A stretch of DNA of 64,000 bases, from assembly GCA_018340375.1 (NCBI GenBank), contig JAFFJZ010000010.1, positions 14,570,001-14,634,000 on the forward strand, given 5' to 3'. The translations under genes and the position numbers were made by a program. Of the stretch, positions 32,901-47,900 are shown piece by piece (position 1 is the first letter of the stretch; each line of letters opens with the position of its first letter). The notes beneath the pieces were generated by a model. It saw nothing but the letters and a program-made list of their open reading frames with translations. It did not search any database and was not told the origin of the DNA. This DNA is from Gonatopus flavifemur (lineage: Eukaryota; Arthropoda; Insecta; Hymenoptera; Dryinidae).

Positions 32901-35900
32901 TCCGATCAATCGGCCGAGATTTCGCAACACTGGCCGATTAATAAAACCAAATATCAGATAGTTCTGGCTGTCTCAACTAATGAGAATTCCCTAAATTTTC
33001 AATGAACAGTTGTTCAAAAAGTTTCGATGATTTACAAATAAATTTGGAAGGAAAAAAATTTGTTCAATAAGCAAAAGTTTTTCCGCAAGTTCATCGGATA
33101 TTTTTTTGTACCATTCAATTTGAGATAAAACATGAATGACAGCGCAAATCTAATCCCTACTGAACATGCCAGGCAGATCCAGACAAAAATAGTTGTCAGG
33201 CTTTGAACGGTCTTTGGTCCAGGAAATCTGGTTAAAAACTGACAAAATTTCTACCTGGTTTTGTCCAGAATCACAAAATTAGAATATCCTATCAAAACCT
33301 GACCAAATTTCTCTGTCAATTTTGACAGGATATTCCATGTTTAGTGATTCTGGAGGAAATCAGGTAGAAATTTTGTCAGTTCCCGACCGCATTTCCTGGT
33401 ACAAAAACCGTTCACAGCTTCACAACTATTTCCGGAATATCAGGAACTATCGATCCGGAATCATACATCTTCACCCTATATTGGCAGAATGTCAAGTCTA
33501 GAAAAATGCAAGAAGAAAACAACTTTCATTCACATCCATCCGGAACATTGACATATCCTCCAATCGCAAACTAATTTTTTTCCATCTCAAATGATTCACA
33601 GATGAGGAAATAGCTGGTTCAGAACCTAATACGGTATCTTTGAGACGGGAAATTGCAGTTCTTGATGAAAACGACAATCCACCGGTTTATCATGGTCGGC
33701 CTTACGCTGCTAGAGTACCTGAAAGTGCTCCGGTCGGTGGACTGTTACTTCCGAATGGAACAATTACCATCACCGACCGTGATGGTGGAGTCAACGCCGA
33801 TGTGCACGTTGCATGCGTTCCTGCATCTCAAGACGATGACGCATGCGAAGTCTTTCAAGTTACGACAGAGAAGGTGAGAAGTCATTTTGAGAATGCCGTT
33901 CATTATTGTCCTGAATGAATCGATTCATTTAAATCATAACTTCTGGACACGTCAAATAAAATTATCTAAAATAATATATGCCCTTTTGTGGGTGAAATTT
34001 TAATTACAGAGATATCCAAAATGTCATTCTGGTTTCTTATTATATATATATGTTTTCTCATCATAGAATTTTAGAGTGTTTCTTAGAAGTTCATAAAATC
34101 TTGGAAAAAATATACAGAAGTCATAAAATTCGGGAGAAATTTGAAGATACTCAAAATTTAGATAAAGTTTCCGTAAGAAATCGTTGTGAGTGAGGATTGA
34201 GGGGAGGTTCTCATCTAGCAACCCTAAAATAAGGTGATTTTCTCGAATTTTTTCTTCATGGAAGGAAATAAATGAAGAACTCGAGGGTGTTCACACCCCT
34301 CAATTGAGTTTTTAAGTACATAAAAAAATAATGTCATGGGAATTGTTGATAGGGGGAAGTCTCCAGCACCGGACACTTAAGGTCAATGGTTCATAAAAAA
34401 ATAAAATATATAAGAACTTCAATATTTTTATTTTCATAATAGACTTTTGACAGTTTGTAACAATACAATGAATATTCACACATTTATTTTATTTGGAAAT
34501 AACGAAAAAATATATTTGTATTTAATACTAAAAATTTACCAGTTTGGAATGTGGCACCTGGTACCAGATGCTTATAGAAAAACAGGAGAAAAGTAATTTT
34601 CAAAATTATCTAATCTTGCAGCGATCACAAATATAATTGTCAGAACATTCAGGAACATCCGCACACACCTCATGAGCCCATTCTTCACAATTTTGACACT
34701 GAATCCAGTCTTCATCATTATTTTCAAATATGTACATGTAAAAGTTAGAAGCGACACAAAAATATATAAGGCTCAAATACATATGAATTGATTCTTGGGA
34801 AGGCGCGCATGCACACAGCCGCCTAGCGGTACGTTCCGTCACTTCGCTCGATTTACGTATTCAAACTATGCAACAAATATATATGTATTGTTTTCAGTTT
34901 GATAGATATTTTCAGTGTCCGGTACTAAGTGCCGTCCGGCGTTACGGGACTTCCCCCTATATGTTAAAACATAGTCACCCAAAAAAACAGTGATCAATCG
35001 GGTGTCACTATAGCACGTGAAAAAGTTATCAGGAATCAAAAATCCAAAAATTTTCATGAAATATATTATATTTGTTGAAGGGTGTACCAATAAAACCAAT
35101 TAAAAGACAAAAATTAAACAAATCATAACGTCATCTGCGTTTAGGTTGATTCTCCAATAAATTCAATCAGCTTCAAAATAAAAAAATAAAAGACCGATCC
35201 GTTCAGTAGTTTTTGAGATATCGTGGAGCCAAACTTGAAAAACATGGTTTTGAGAAAAACCCCTTTAAAATTTCGGGATACAAATCCTTCACCTGAGAAC
35301 ATTTTTTTCATGTATTTTAAGACCCATTTAATAAGTTTCAAATAACTCGAGTTCTTAATTTACTGCCTTTTTAAGAAAAAAAATTCGAGAACGTCACCTT
35401 ATTTCGGAATTCGCTTGATAAGAACTTCCCCTTAAATTGTGGCTCACATAACAGTACTTGTATTTGTTCTTTGATGCACTTCTCGTAGAAAAGTTTTCCC
35501 CGTCCATTTCCATAAACTTGCAAAATTTCCATTTTATTTTCCATGTGTTGAGGAAAAAATGGGGAAAAGAAGTAGGAAATTTTGCATAGACGAGGGAAAC
35601 TTTCCGAAGGGTTGCCGTTATTTTTGTACTTTTTTGGGTTTTGTTTTTTATTGGGTTCAGTTAACAGATGAATTCTTACTGTGATAATTTTTTCGGAATG
35701 GAAAATCAATTCAATTTCTGATGTACACACTCAATTTCTTCATTTTTTTCATATTTCTTCGTCATTTGTTATTCATTTTTTCCTTGAAACATGAAGAAAA
35801 TATCGAAATTCCACCATCTTGGAGAAATGAACAGGGAAAACTTTACAGTGGATAGTACACGCACTTGATTGCGATCTTTTTTTAATCAATATCAAAAGAG

Positions 35901-38900
35901 TAGTATCTCCGTAAAGTCCTCCTGTGTTTCAGATTCTCAGAACTTGTAACTTTTGATAGGGACGAAGAGATTGAGATGGATTTTTATATACTTTCTGTAA
36001 GATTTATCACTGAATGAATCCTGATGATTTTTCCCTAAAGAATATTCAAAATAGGAGAACTATTCAATAAACTGTTGCAGCTTGCCGAAGGAAAATACGA
36101 CGCTCAAATCACTCTCATGAAGCCTTTGGATTATGAAAGGAGAAATTCATACCTCATTAATTTGTTGGCGACTGATGGTGCCAGTGACCCTTCTAAGAGA
36201 CTCCAAGCTAAAGCTACAGTAGCTGTTGATGTACTCGATGTTCAGGTAAATGACTCGGTCCTCTCGTTTTTCCATATAAATCAACAATATGTGTCAATAT
36301 TTGTAAATCCTTATTTTGAATCACTCTCAGAGCTATCTGAAAGCGTCAAAAAGACGTTTTGTGCAACAGATTTGGATATTTGGAAATACATATTTATTCA
36401 AATCTATCACTCCTTCTCATGTTGCATTGTTTCGCGTCATGAGAGAGGATAGAAATCAGTTTGGAAACACAGCAGAAGACCGGATGTAGAAACTCAATTA
36501 CGTTGAAATAAATGTACAACGACAATTTACTATGTCGCATATGCGGAGATGTTTGTTCGTATTATCCGATTGCGAATGTTGATTAACGCAGATGGTTGCC
36601 AGCTCACACACTTCGAATAATTAAAAACTAGCTGAGAATAGTTGATGCGATTGATAGTCTACTTGATACGATTTGCCAAAACAAATTTAATTAAAACCAG
36701 TAATAAACCAATTCAATTCCGATGTATATTGAATTTCATTATCTCACAAAAATAGATAAAAATCATAAATCAAATGTGCATCGAGTTGGTTACTTTCGAA
36801 TCAAAGACCCAAACAGCACAAAAGTTTGGAAAGAAATCTTAAGAATCCATAATGAATTTTTCGAGTCCTAATTTTATTTCTTTATAAACTGTTCTGTTGT
36901 AGGTTTATCAAAAAAGAAACAGGTGATGTCAAGTGAGGGATGAGATAATCAAAATTAGTTGAATCGTTGTTGCAGAATTGTTGTATTTCAAACAGGGTAG
37001 AAGCTGGAAACTGATTAGCTCACTTCGTTTATCTTTACCACTATTATTATTTTTGAATATTATTCGCTAAGTGCACTAATCGTGAATTCAAATTTTCTGT
37101 ACAGTATCAAATTATTGATCTTTAAAAACCTGTTAATTGAAGGCATACGCTTGCAGCCTAATTGGAGAATAGCTCCAAGGATTGCTCCCTGAGGTAAAAT
37201 TGTGTAAAGGGAAGAACGCAGCTACTTGCATTGTAGTGAAAATGACGATTTATATAGGCAGCTCAAACCGAATACGTCAAGAAAGAACTGTATTCAAGGT
37301 CTGGTGTAGGTATAGGTGGTGAAGAATAATCTCCCATTGGAGAGGAACAAAGAGAGAAAGCGACAAGAAGACTATAGGCTGTTTGATAACCATCATCTCG
37401 TTCCTTATAATTCTGCGCCCGAGGTCTCTCCATCATAATTTAATAAATCCTTCACGAACAAAGACAGTGACTAGTCCTTTATACTACAATGTTCTTTGGA
37501 AGCAAGGAATAATATTCACCAGCATATACAGTTTTTATGATGGAAAAAATTAGGAAAAATTCATACTCGAACCAGTATTTAATCATCATCTCGTTCACGT
37601 TTTGCAAAAATATCGACCATTTAATAAGTCCAGCGCGAGAAATATGTTAGAATTGATTCTGAATGTTCCTGTGTACAAAAAAAAACCTTCATTTTCTCAC
37701 GGGCATTTCATATTCTCTTAACAAATCATAATTCGTATACCAGCTTATTACAACTCAACAATTTTTGAAACAACAATCTACTTAAATATAGTAATTTTCA
37801 TCATGACCTGAAATACTTTCTATGAAATTATATTTGCAAATGAAGGAAAAAATGATGTGATTTTGTTGAAATAGGATCAACCACCAGTGTTTTTGAATGC
37901 TCCTTATAGTGCTGCTCTACCGGAAAACACTGCGGCTGGATATACCGTCCTGACGGTAAGAGCACGAGATGCGGATACGGGTCAATCGAGGCCTGTGCTG
38001 TTGACTTTAGAGGACGATGATTCAGCCCACTTTGATCTTGAAATCACTCACGAAGGTGATATCACTGTTGGAAAATTGATCACGACGAACGTTTCTATAG
38101 ATCGAGAGGATCCTAAAATTCTGCAAAATGGTGGGATTTACACGTTCCAAGTCAAAGCTACTGAATTAATTAACAATGAAATACCAGCTGACACTGCAGT
38201 CTCGATTGTTACCATTGTTGTCACGGACGTGGACGATCTCGTACCAATGTTCAACAAAGAGTATTTCAATCTGAAGATTTCTGAAGATATTGGAAAAGAT
38301 ACTCCTTTACCAGGTCAGAATTCTAAACTCTCCCACAAATTCTAATCGATAGCGTAACATTTTTCATTTTCTCTACAGGTCTTAATATGATCGTGAACGA
38401 CGGTGATGTCGGGGATAACGCTAAATATAATCTAGCATTGAGAGATATTCCCGAATATCCAGACATTACACGATGGTTCGCGGTCAGTCCTCAGCAAGCA
38501 CAAGGTCGGATCACGGTGGTGATTAAAGCCAAAGATACAAGTGTTCTCGATTACGATGTTGAAGATATCTCCAAGAGGACTATTAAATTCCAAGTGGTGG
38601 CGATAGTGAAAAATCGTGTGGTGAGTATGCTAATCGACTGAGAGAAATTCTGGATTAGAACAATTTTTAGCTATTAATTGAAGATAATATAATGAAATGC
38701 AAAAAATCAACCAATCAAACCTTGTTTGGTACCAATAAAAAGTTTGTGTGGTTGATATTTTCCCCCAGCCAACACGACTGTTGGTGTTTCAAAGGGTCAG
38801 TGATGGCTCTTCAACGGCATCGCCAGACCATCAGCGGCCCGTTGAAACACCAGTAACCATTGTTTGTAGGGCCATTTCATGATATTATATTTCAATATTG

Positions 38901-41900
38901 TGTTTGGAGAAATCTACCCCAAGAGAACACAAAGCTCTAAAGTACGTTCCAGGAACGTAGATGAAAAATGCGAACATTCAAACGTTTGATAAACCTTCAT
39001 TGAACGTATATCAACTAGAAATCAACCTAAAATTGACCTATGGCGCTTGCGTTCTGCTGAGGTAGTGACTCTAGATTCCATAAAATGTTAGTATATAGAC
39101 CTGCTTAAAACTTGTAGTCAGGAATTATTAGTTTATGTAAATTAGCAGAAGGTCTAATGAATGAAAGATTTTCAATATCTATCTCCCATAGGTGTCTTCA
39201 TCTACAGTGCATATAGAGCTACTGGACGCCAACGATCATATTCCTGAATTCTCAGACTCTGTCTATAAATTATCTGTGCCTGAAGATGCGGAACCTGGAA
39301 CACACTTTGGTGAGATTCGTGCGGTGGATCTCGATAGCGGAACGTTTGGTGAATTAACCTACACCCTGCGAGGTTTCGGTGCCGACAAATTCAAAACTGA
39401 TTCACGAAACGGTGGTATCACTGTAGCGAAAACATTGGATTACGAGACACAAAAATCTTATTCCCTTACTATGGAAGCGAGAGACGGAGGTGGCAAAGTA
39501 TCCGCTGTAAACATACTCATCGAATTGAACGATGTAAACGATAACGCTCCGGTATTTGAACAACCGGAGTATTCAAGAACCGTGCGGGAAGATGCTACGA
39601 GTTTCGAACCGCAAATGTTCGTTAGAGCTACGGATATCGATAGTCAAGAGAACGGAAAAGTGTCATATTCCATCAATCGACATAATAGCATGACTGAAAG
39701 TGTATATAAGGTAAAATTCTGATGAAAAACTTAAAAGAAATAACAATTCTTTAAGCAGGATAGGACTTTTATTATGAAATTCACTGTGATTAACTATTTG
39801 GAATAGTCCATGAAGAGAATGTTTTTAGCTAGAGTTTTATCCTAGAAATGATTGATGATGAAGAGAGACTGTTCAATTGATATACAACCTCTTTTTCAGA
39901 TAAATGCAGTTACCGGAGAATTAACTATGTTGAAACCAGCGCGATCTGGAGATACCGAAAGAGGCATATACGAACTGATTATTCGAGCTACAGATGCGGG
40001 AAATCCTCCGATGTATTCAGAAGCTAAAGTTTTGGTGAGAGTTGGTGTTCCTGGTAATCAAAAACCAGTATTTCGTGGGAACTACAAGTCCAATACACCA
40101 GGTCCTAGTAGCTACAGAGCAAGATTATTAGAAAATGCAACTCCTGGGACTGAAGTTATCAAAGTTGTGGCCAACGACCCAGATGGAAGGGATAATTTAC
40201 TGCAGTATCAGATCGCTTCTGGTGCCAAAGATAACTTTGTCATAGATCCTAGGTGAATAGTGTGATTTTATTTCATCTTTCGTATGCTTTGAATCGTTCT
40301 GTCTTACAAAAAATGTGTATATTATATGATATCGAGAACATTGCTTCAAACTTGTTTGTTGGAAGAAAAATTTCAAAGGTCTGCAAAATATGGAAAAATG
40401 TTGTTGGGCAGCATCATAAGATTAATTATACACTCGTTACACATGATTGATAAAAATACTTAATAAAATGTTGTGAGTGAAGTTGAAAGTATCTCAGATT
40501 CTGTTATGTCTCTTCAGTTGAATTGTCAGAATTTATACATTGTGTATAAAATTTTATTTCATTTGTTTTCTTGCTATAAATGAAATTATTTGAATCTAAA
40601 ACTGTTGGGCCAAGTGAGGGGGGTCTGGGCCGAGGTAGAGTCTTGAATGGTCTAATTTTCAGAACATCTTTGAATTTCCGAACATTCAATGTTAAACTAT
40701 ATAAAGACATTAATGTTTTTAGTTCTGGAGTCATCACTGTCTCTCCTGATGCTCGATTAGATCTCGAAACTGGCAGCGACAAGTATGAAGTGGTGGTTTA
40801 TACCATAGATTCTGGAACTCCTGTCAGAGAAACTGCCAGTACGACTGTGACGGTTAACATCATTGACGTGAATAACAAACCACCCAGTTTTAAAGAGTCA
40901 ACGTATTTGGTTTATGTATCTGAAAGGGCTCCAATTGGTGAGTAAACGAGTATTTAAATATTCAACATCATCCAATCTTCAATTCTCTCATCATTTATAC
41001 TCCCGGGAAAAAAAGATCAGATCTAATGAGATCTACATAGATATCTCGAGAAATCTCTTTGGATCTCCATACATATTTTTTTATTTCTCCCAATATTCTA
41101 ACCTTCAGATCTAAGTAGATATCAAGAGATTTGCAGAGGTTCTTCGCTAAAATTTAGATCTGAAGAGATCAAAATATACCTCAAGAGATCTACATATATC
41201 TCATTAGATCTAATCTTTTTTTCCTCGAGTTGTTCATACTGAAATCTGTTATTTGGTGCCTCAGTTCCAACTGGATTATAGTTGGATTCTGAAACTCTGA
41301 ATGAATACCTCAATTTTCAGGAGAACCTGTATTAAAAGTGGTAGCCACTGATCCAGATTCGGATGCGTATATCGAATATTCTATAGTGGAACCAGTAAGA
41401 GCTGTTGATAAGACTGGCGTTGCATTGAAAAGTACAAGTCCGTACGATTACAAAACTGCATTCCGTATAAATTCTTCAACCGGGCAAATCACAGTTAATC
41501 GAGTTCTGGATTATCAAGTTGCTTCGGTGGTGATTTTAACGGTGCAAGCACAAGATTTGAATGCTGTAGTGAACAAAGAGCAGCAAATCGCAAAGGTGGA
41601 AGTGACGATTTATATTCAAGCTTACAGCGATGACAACCCCACGTTCACCAATCCAGGATGGTCTCCAAATAATCCAACAATACGCGTCACTGTTCCGGAA
41701 GAACAACCTCTAGGTACAACTTTGCTGATGCTATCCGCTAAAGAACCGACTACAGGGTCTATGGTACAGAGATTCGAACTTGTTCGTGAAGATGATGATG
41801 AGGGATACGTGAATGTCGGTGTACAAAGTGGAAACGTTGTTCTGAGCAGAAGACTTGATTACGAAGCGCTGAATCAGAAGGTAAGAGAAATGAACAGCAG

Positions 41901-44900
41901 AGTCAAGGATATGAATTACTTTACTTCAATCCCATGTGTCTCTCTCCTGGTAAAAAAAGTATCTCTATATCACTCTGAAATCACTCCGAATCTCTCTGTA
42001 TTTTGGGACATTTTTCTGAAAGATTCAGAGTAATTCAGAGGAAGTTAGAGACTCGCCAGATAGTGATACATCCTGGAGATTCTCCAACTTTCTTCGAATC
42101 TTTCTGAATTTATTTATTCAGAATTCAAAGCTTCCTCTCCCTGAACCTCTCACAATCTTTCAAAATTTTATTCATTTATTTAGATTCCAAAGCTTTCTCT
42201 GAGTTTTCCTGAATCTCTCTGAATATCTTTGAATTCCTCAGAATTTTATCCATTTAGGTTCAAAGCTTCTAAAACCCCTCTAAATTTTTCAGGATCTCAC
42301 TTTATGATTCGATTTCCCAATTGTTCCCAATTCGCTAGGATCCGAATGGGTCTGAATTTTTCCAAATCTCCCCGAAACTCCGTGAATCCATCTAAAATCA
42401 TGGACCAGGAACTTTCCGCAATTTTTTTCTTCCCCAATCTCTCCTAATTCCTCCACATCCGTTGGAAAAATTCAATGCAGAATTTTTCCTAATTCACGTG
42501 TTTTTGAATGTCTCTGGAATTCCCATAATGTCTTTCAAATCTGGGGATTGAGAACAAATTTGAAGAATTTTACTCAATACACTTCTGTCCCAACTTTCCT
42601 GAAATCCTGTGAATCTCTTTGAACTCCACTGAATCCTTCTTGAAACTTCAACGCACAATTGTTGCTAATTTAACTGTTCTTGAATTTCTCTGAAACTCCC
42701 AGAATGCCTCTAAAATCTTGGACTAAAAGATTCATTCAATCTATTTCTCTCTGAATCTCCCTGAATTCCACAAAATTCTTCTGACAAGTTCAAGATACAG
42801 GTTTCCCTAATTTGCCTATCTCTAAATCTCCATGAGAGTTCTTGAATGCCTCTGAAGTTTTGAATCAAAAATTTCACTCAATTTATTTATCTCTGGATCC
42901 CTCTGAATCTTTCTTGAACCCTCCGTACCCTGACAGCAAAAGTTGCAGTGCAACTGTTGCTTTAGTGTTGCTGCACCTATTTGTGTTTTATTGTTGGAGG
43001 ATTGTTTGATGTCACGTGTCATAGCTCCATGTATCCAAATATATTCGCAGGATCATGAGAACCACTTTCAAGTTTGCTGCATGTCGCTGCGCATTTGGCG
43101 ACGCAACCTCCCAGCAACTTTTCAAAAAATAGTCGCTCCGTGTTGTTGCGAATGGTTCTAGCATTTTGCTGTCTGGGTATCTGTTTGAAAAGTTCAACTC
43201 ACAATTTTTCCCAATCCACCAGCCCTTGAATTCTTCTAAATCTTTCTGAATCACGCTGAATTTCTCCGAATTCCTCTGAATCTTCTTAAATTTCTCTGAA
43301 TTTCTCTAAAACGTGAAATTTTCAGAGAGATTTGGAGGGATTCTTTTTCACCAGAGTTCTCAGCTAGAAATCGCCCTTCCTCCAAATGAGACCATCAAAG
43401 GCTCTCATTTCGTCCACGTCATGCCAACTTGGTCTAAGGCTGGACCTGAGATGCCAAAGGGTCACATTTCTAGCTGGGTTTCAGTACGGGATTATTGAAT
43501 CAAATCATGATCCTGAGTCTTCATTCGGGTTCAATTCGAGCTCGACTTCAGTTCAATTACCCTTGAATGATTCTATGACATTTAAAATGTCATTATTCAC
43601 TTTCCAGATCCCAAATACCACATTTGATACCTTCCTATTTACAAAATTCCATTCAACCCCTTAACTTTTGTAATGATTACATTTATTATTGATTTTTTTC
43701 AGTTCATTCAATTCAAAGTCCGAGCACTCGCTAAGGATTACGAAATAACTCGGAAAATGTCGGAAGCGAACGTAATCGTAGAAGTTCAAGACACGAATGA
43801 CAACAGTCCGATCTTCAATCAAAAAGATTACAAAATATCAATTCTAGAATCGGAAAAACCTTTTAAAATAATATTGAATGTGAAAGCAACCGACATGGAT
43901 AGTTCTAATACAGAGCAAGAAGTGAAGAGAGGATATGGAGAAGTGAGGTATTCGTTGATAGGAGAAAACGCTAACATGTTCACAGTAGATCCCATAAGTG
44001 GAAACATTCAGGTGAAGTTTCATTTGCAGTGTTCTTTTTGACGATTTCGATGATAATTTTTACATAGCATTTTGCCTTCTCCAGATCGCCGCTAATACTA
44101 CGTTGGATAGAGAACGACAATCGGTGTTACGCTTTCATGTGGTGGCATCTGATATGCCACAGGGTGGTGTTGAGCAAAGAAACAGCAGAGCTTTGGTAAC
44201 GGTTGATGTCTTGGATGTGAACGATAACCCTCCAACTTTCCCTCAAGAGTCTTACACAGCTGTGATCCCAGAAAATGCTCTGTCTGGAGTAAGCGTGTTG
44301 AACGTTACCGCTACCGATCCTGATGAGGGAAAAGGAGGAACCATTTATTTCGACATCATCGATGAGGGTGAAGCTAATGGTAATTTCAGTATGGGATTTA
44401 TTGCTTGAATTAGGAAAGTTTCAGACCAATTAGATTTGACTTAGTTTTGATTCAGCTGATTGTCAAATTAACAAGTTCAAATCGGATGTTCAAAGTAGAG
44501 CAGGGTCTTCTATTCAGACCCTTACACCACCACTACCGATGGGTCACGTCGTCTCCATCTCCAATCCATGCAGTGCGATGATATGGAGGCGACGTGTCTG
44601 ATCGATGACGATGCTGTTAGGAAGTATACATGGAATTCATAAATCATAATTGTTTTTCATAACCAGGATTATTCAAAATAAATCATACTAGTGGGGAGAT
44701 CACTTCAGCGCGCGCATTAACTGGTAAAGGAAGAACTGAACCGTACAACATGAGGATACGAGCGCAAGATGGAGGAGAACCAGTGTTGCATTCAGATGTC
44801 GCTTTGATTTTATACATTGGGGATGTTGTGAGCAACGATGGAGTGCCGCTATTCATTCGACCAACTGTAGACGAAGTGGCTTATGTAGCTGAGAATTCCA

Positions 44901-47900
44901 CTATTGGTAGTCCAGTTTTTCAAGTGGTAGCTTCTGATCCGGATGATCCTAATTTGCCAAATGGGAAAATTACATTCAGGTTGGATAAAATATACATATC
45001 CGCACTATTGATCTCAGATAGTTCTTTCAAAGCCTTCTTTTTTCACAGATTTTTAGAGGACGGAAATTTCGGCAAAGATGCGAGTGCTTTCAAAATCAAC
45101 ACCGAAACTGGACTCATTAGTACAAGGAAACTTCTAGACCGGGAGACGAAAGACAGTTACACATTGATCTTGGTAGCGCAGGATCTCGGCGAACCACCTC
45201 AACAGGCTACCAGAGTACTTCAAGTAATTGTCAATGACATAGACGATCATAAACCCCACTTCAAAAGAAGTTTAGACAGTCCGCCAATTGAACTGAGTGT
45301 TTTCGAAGAAACCCCATTAGGTACAGAAGTTGGTGTAATCGAAGCTATCGACGAGGATATAGGTGAAAACGGCATGATCGACTATATGATTATATACGGT
45401 AACGAGGCAGGTCTATTCACAATGGAACGTTTAGAAAATAATTCGGCGGTAATTAAATCAACTGGTCGTTTGGATCGAGAATCCATGGATCGACATTTAT
45501 TAACAATCAAATGTTTTAAATTCTCCATATCTCGATCCGAAATCCCGCCGAAACCTTACAATCGTCAGGATCCCTCGGAACGGCAGGTTCTGGTGAAAAT
45601 ATTGGATATCGACGATAATAGCCCGAAATTCAAAAAAGAGAATATCACTTTAGGCGTACGATTGAATGTCCCAATAGATACCAGTCTCATCACATTAGAA
45701 GCTTACGACGTGGATGCCGATGCGTTGCCCATCACTTACCACATGGGCAAAGTATCTTTCACCTCTCTAGTCGACCCATCAATGTCGCAGCAAGAAATCC
45801 CATCTAACTTGGCCTTGAATCAACAAACTGGAGAACTCAGAACCACAGGATCGATGGCAGGGTATGATTGAATTTTCCCTCATCATTCTACCATCTGGTT
45901 TTGAGAACGGAATTTTTTAATCTTCATTTGATTTCCAGATACGCGGACGGATATATGGAAATTCCAATTTCGGCGAATAATTCTTTGATCCCTGAGAAAG
46001 AGACTAATATAACCGTGAGAATCTTTTTGTTGCGAGACAGAGACATGTTGAAATTTGTCTTCTCCAAACCTCCGGTTGAAGTTAGAAAAACTCTGGAAGA
46101 TTTTGAAAAAGCAGTGCAAATGGCGCTCTCTTTGCCCATCAGTGTTAACGTTTATGATACTCAATTTTATGCCAAAGATGACAATTCTTTGGATTTTTCT
46201 TCGACCAGTTCATGTTTCCAAATGGTTGGTAAGGAAGCGTATGATCTTGACGAGATGAAAGCGTTACTCACCGATGCTGAGAATGAAGAATTGAAAAAAG
46301 TGTACAAAAAGTATCATGTGGAAAAAGTACAAAATTGTGCTGCGTTCGTGGCGCGTGCTGATGCATCAGCAACTCAAAAGTGGGTGTTGATTATTTCTGC
46401 TCTGGTGGGTGTGGCAGCTATCATCTCGAGTTGTACACTCTGTTGCATGCACGCCAAGTGAGTCATATGGTTTCTTTTGAACAACATAAATCTTATTGTT
46501 TGTAGGAAGTTCGTTGTTAGTGAAATATAGTCACTTGTGAGGTCAGAGATTGTTAAAAAGGTTGCGCATGGGAGAGAGTTTGAAATGGACAGCAACTTTT
46601 TTCAGCTCCTGTAGCAGTGCTAGAATATTCAAGTATATCATCGCTGAAATTTAGCTGATACAGCTAGAAATTTCTTTCAGTGTGGAGCTGGGTTAATCAA
46701 ATATCTAAATAACAGCACATGTTATGGGAAAATACATCTAATCTAACAATTGATCCCTGTAAAATATGTGCTGTGTGAGTATGGAAGGGAATTTTCAGTT
46801 GTATGAGCTAAATTTGAGCTACTATAGTTGAATATTTCAGCACCCACAGGACAACTAATTTCTCAGCAACATTAGCTAAAATTGAGCTACAGGAGCTATC
46901 CCCATTGAAAAAATGCAGATGGGAGCCCTGGTTAAAAGCATCCATTGAATCTGACCGATGACGTTCCATGAGATTTGGTCAGAAGATTGTCCGAAATTCA
47001 ATGAGATTTAGCGAGATGCAATCAGATTCACATTAAAGGAATTCATTCATCTGACCACATCTCATTGAAAAATCGCCGGATGAGATTCAATCAGAACATT
47101 GTCCGAGATTCAATGAGATTTATTCAGAATCAATGGATTCTTTTGACCAGAAAATCCAGGTACCCATCCGAAATCCCCACAGGAAGCTTAAAAATTCTGT
47201 TGTAACTCCTGGGAATCCATAACAAAAATTTCCCATCTGAGGAACCAGGTAGGAATTCACGTAGAAAACCATGAGATTTAGATAAACCCAAGGGAAACTA
47301 TTCAAACTTCCTACAGGAAAACATGGGAATCCATCTGAATTCCTGTGTGGATTCACATCTGGATTTTTCCAATGGTGGAAAAAATGGCTGTTCATCGCAC
47401 AACTAATTAATTTCTTCCGAATGTGTAGTATAGTTGTTTTAGGACTTTTGGATTTGAATTTTGGCAATTTTGGGGAATGTGAATCCTGATCCCTTTGGTG
47501 AGAATACATGGTTGCTTCCACCATTTACAGAATGAATATTTTACGTACGGAAAATACCCATGAACCTTTTAGATTCTCCACCAAGTTTTATAAATATTCC
47601 CCAAGAGAACCAAAATTTCCGAACATTTCAGGAACATTTACGAATGTTCGCCAAAGATACTTTGAACGTATCGATGTTCATGTGATTGTCAAATGTTCAT
47701 TGAATATTCATGAATATTTGAGGGCCTTGTTCCCTTGGGGATTAAATCATTGCAAACAATACTAAAATATTATTTAAAATATATATTTGCAATAACAACC
47801 CGGGGGAAGAAATCATGCATGATCATAGATAAGAATTGACCAGATATGACCATGCATGATCATGCAAGATCATACAGTGCGTGGTGGATTGAAAAAACGC

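Larger units (their letters stand above)
29962..33601 (+). other. cadherin intron 1 (3.6 kb)
   Basis: GT-AG intron with no gene. It holds three hairpin elements (30292-30650, 31953-32174, 33175-33442) and three copies of a CGCTTCGCT-type motif between 32171 and 32660. Confidence 0.8.
34201..35431. mobile_element. TTAA-type element, second copy, carrying a nested element
   Basis: Same family as 15749-16459. It starts GGGGAGGTTCTCATC, ends GATAAGAACTTCCCC and has TTAA after the right end (35432-35435) and TTGA before the left. A 606 bp element sits inside it at 34352-34957. It lies in intron 2 of the cadherin and is itself non-coding. Confidence 0.85.
33874..36080 (+). other. cadherin intron 2 (2.2 kb)
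   Basis: GT-AG intron. The middle is the nested pair of mobile elements at 34201-35431. The remainder is AT-rich with no feature seen. Confidence 0.8.

Noticed and set aside
35371..35730. 119-codon minus-strand ORF in cadherin intron 2
   Set aside because: Overlaps the end of a TTAA element; no domain recognised.
47120..47524. 134-codon minus-strand ORF in cadherin intron 14
   Set aside because: Lies in repeat-like sequence with GGGAATCC motifs; no recognisable protein family.
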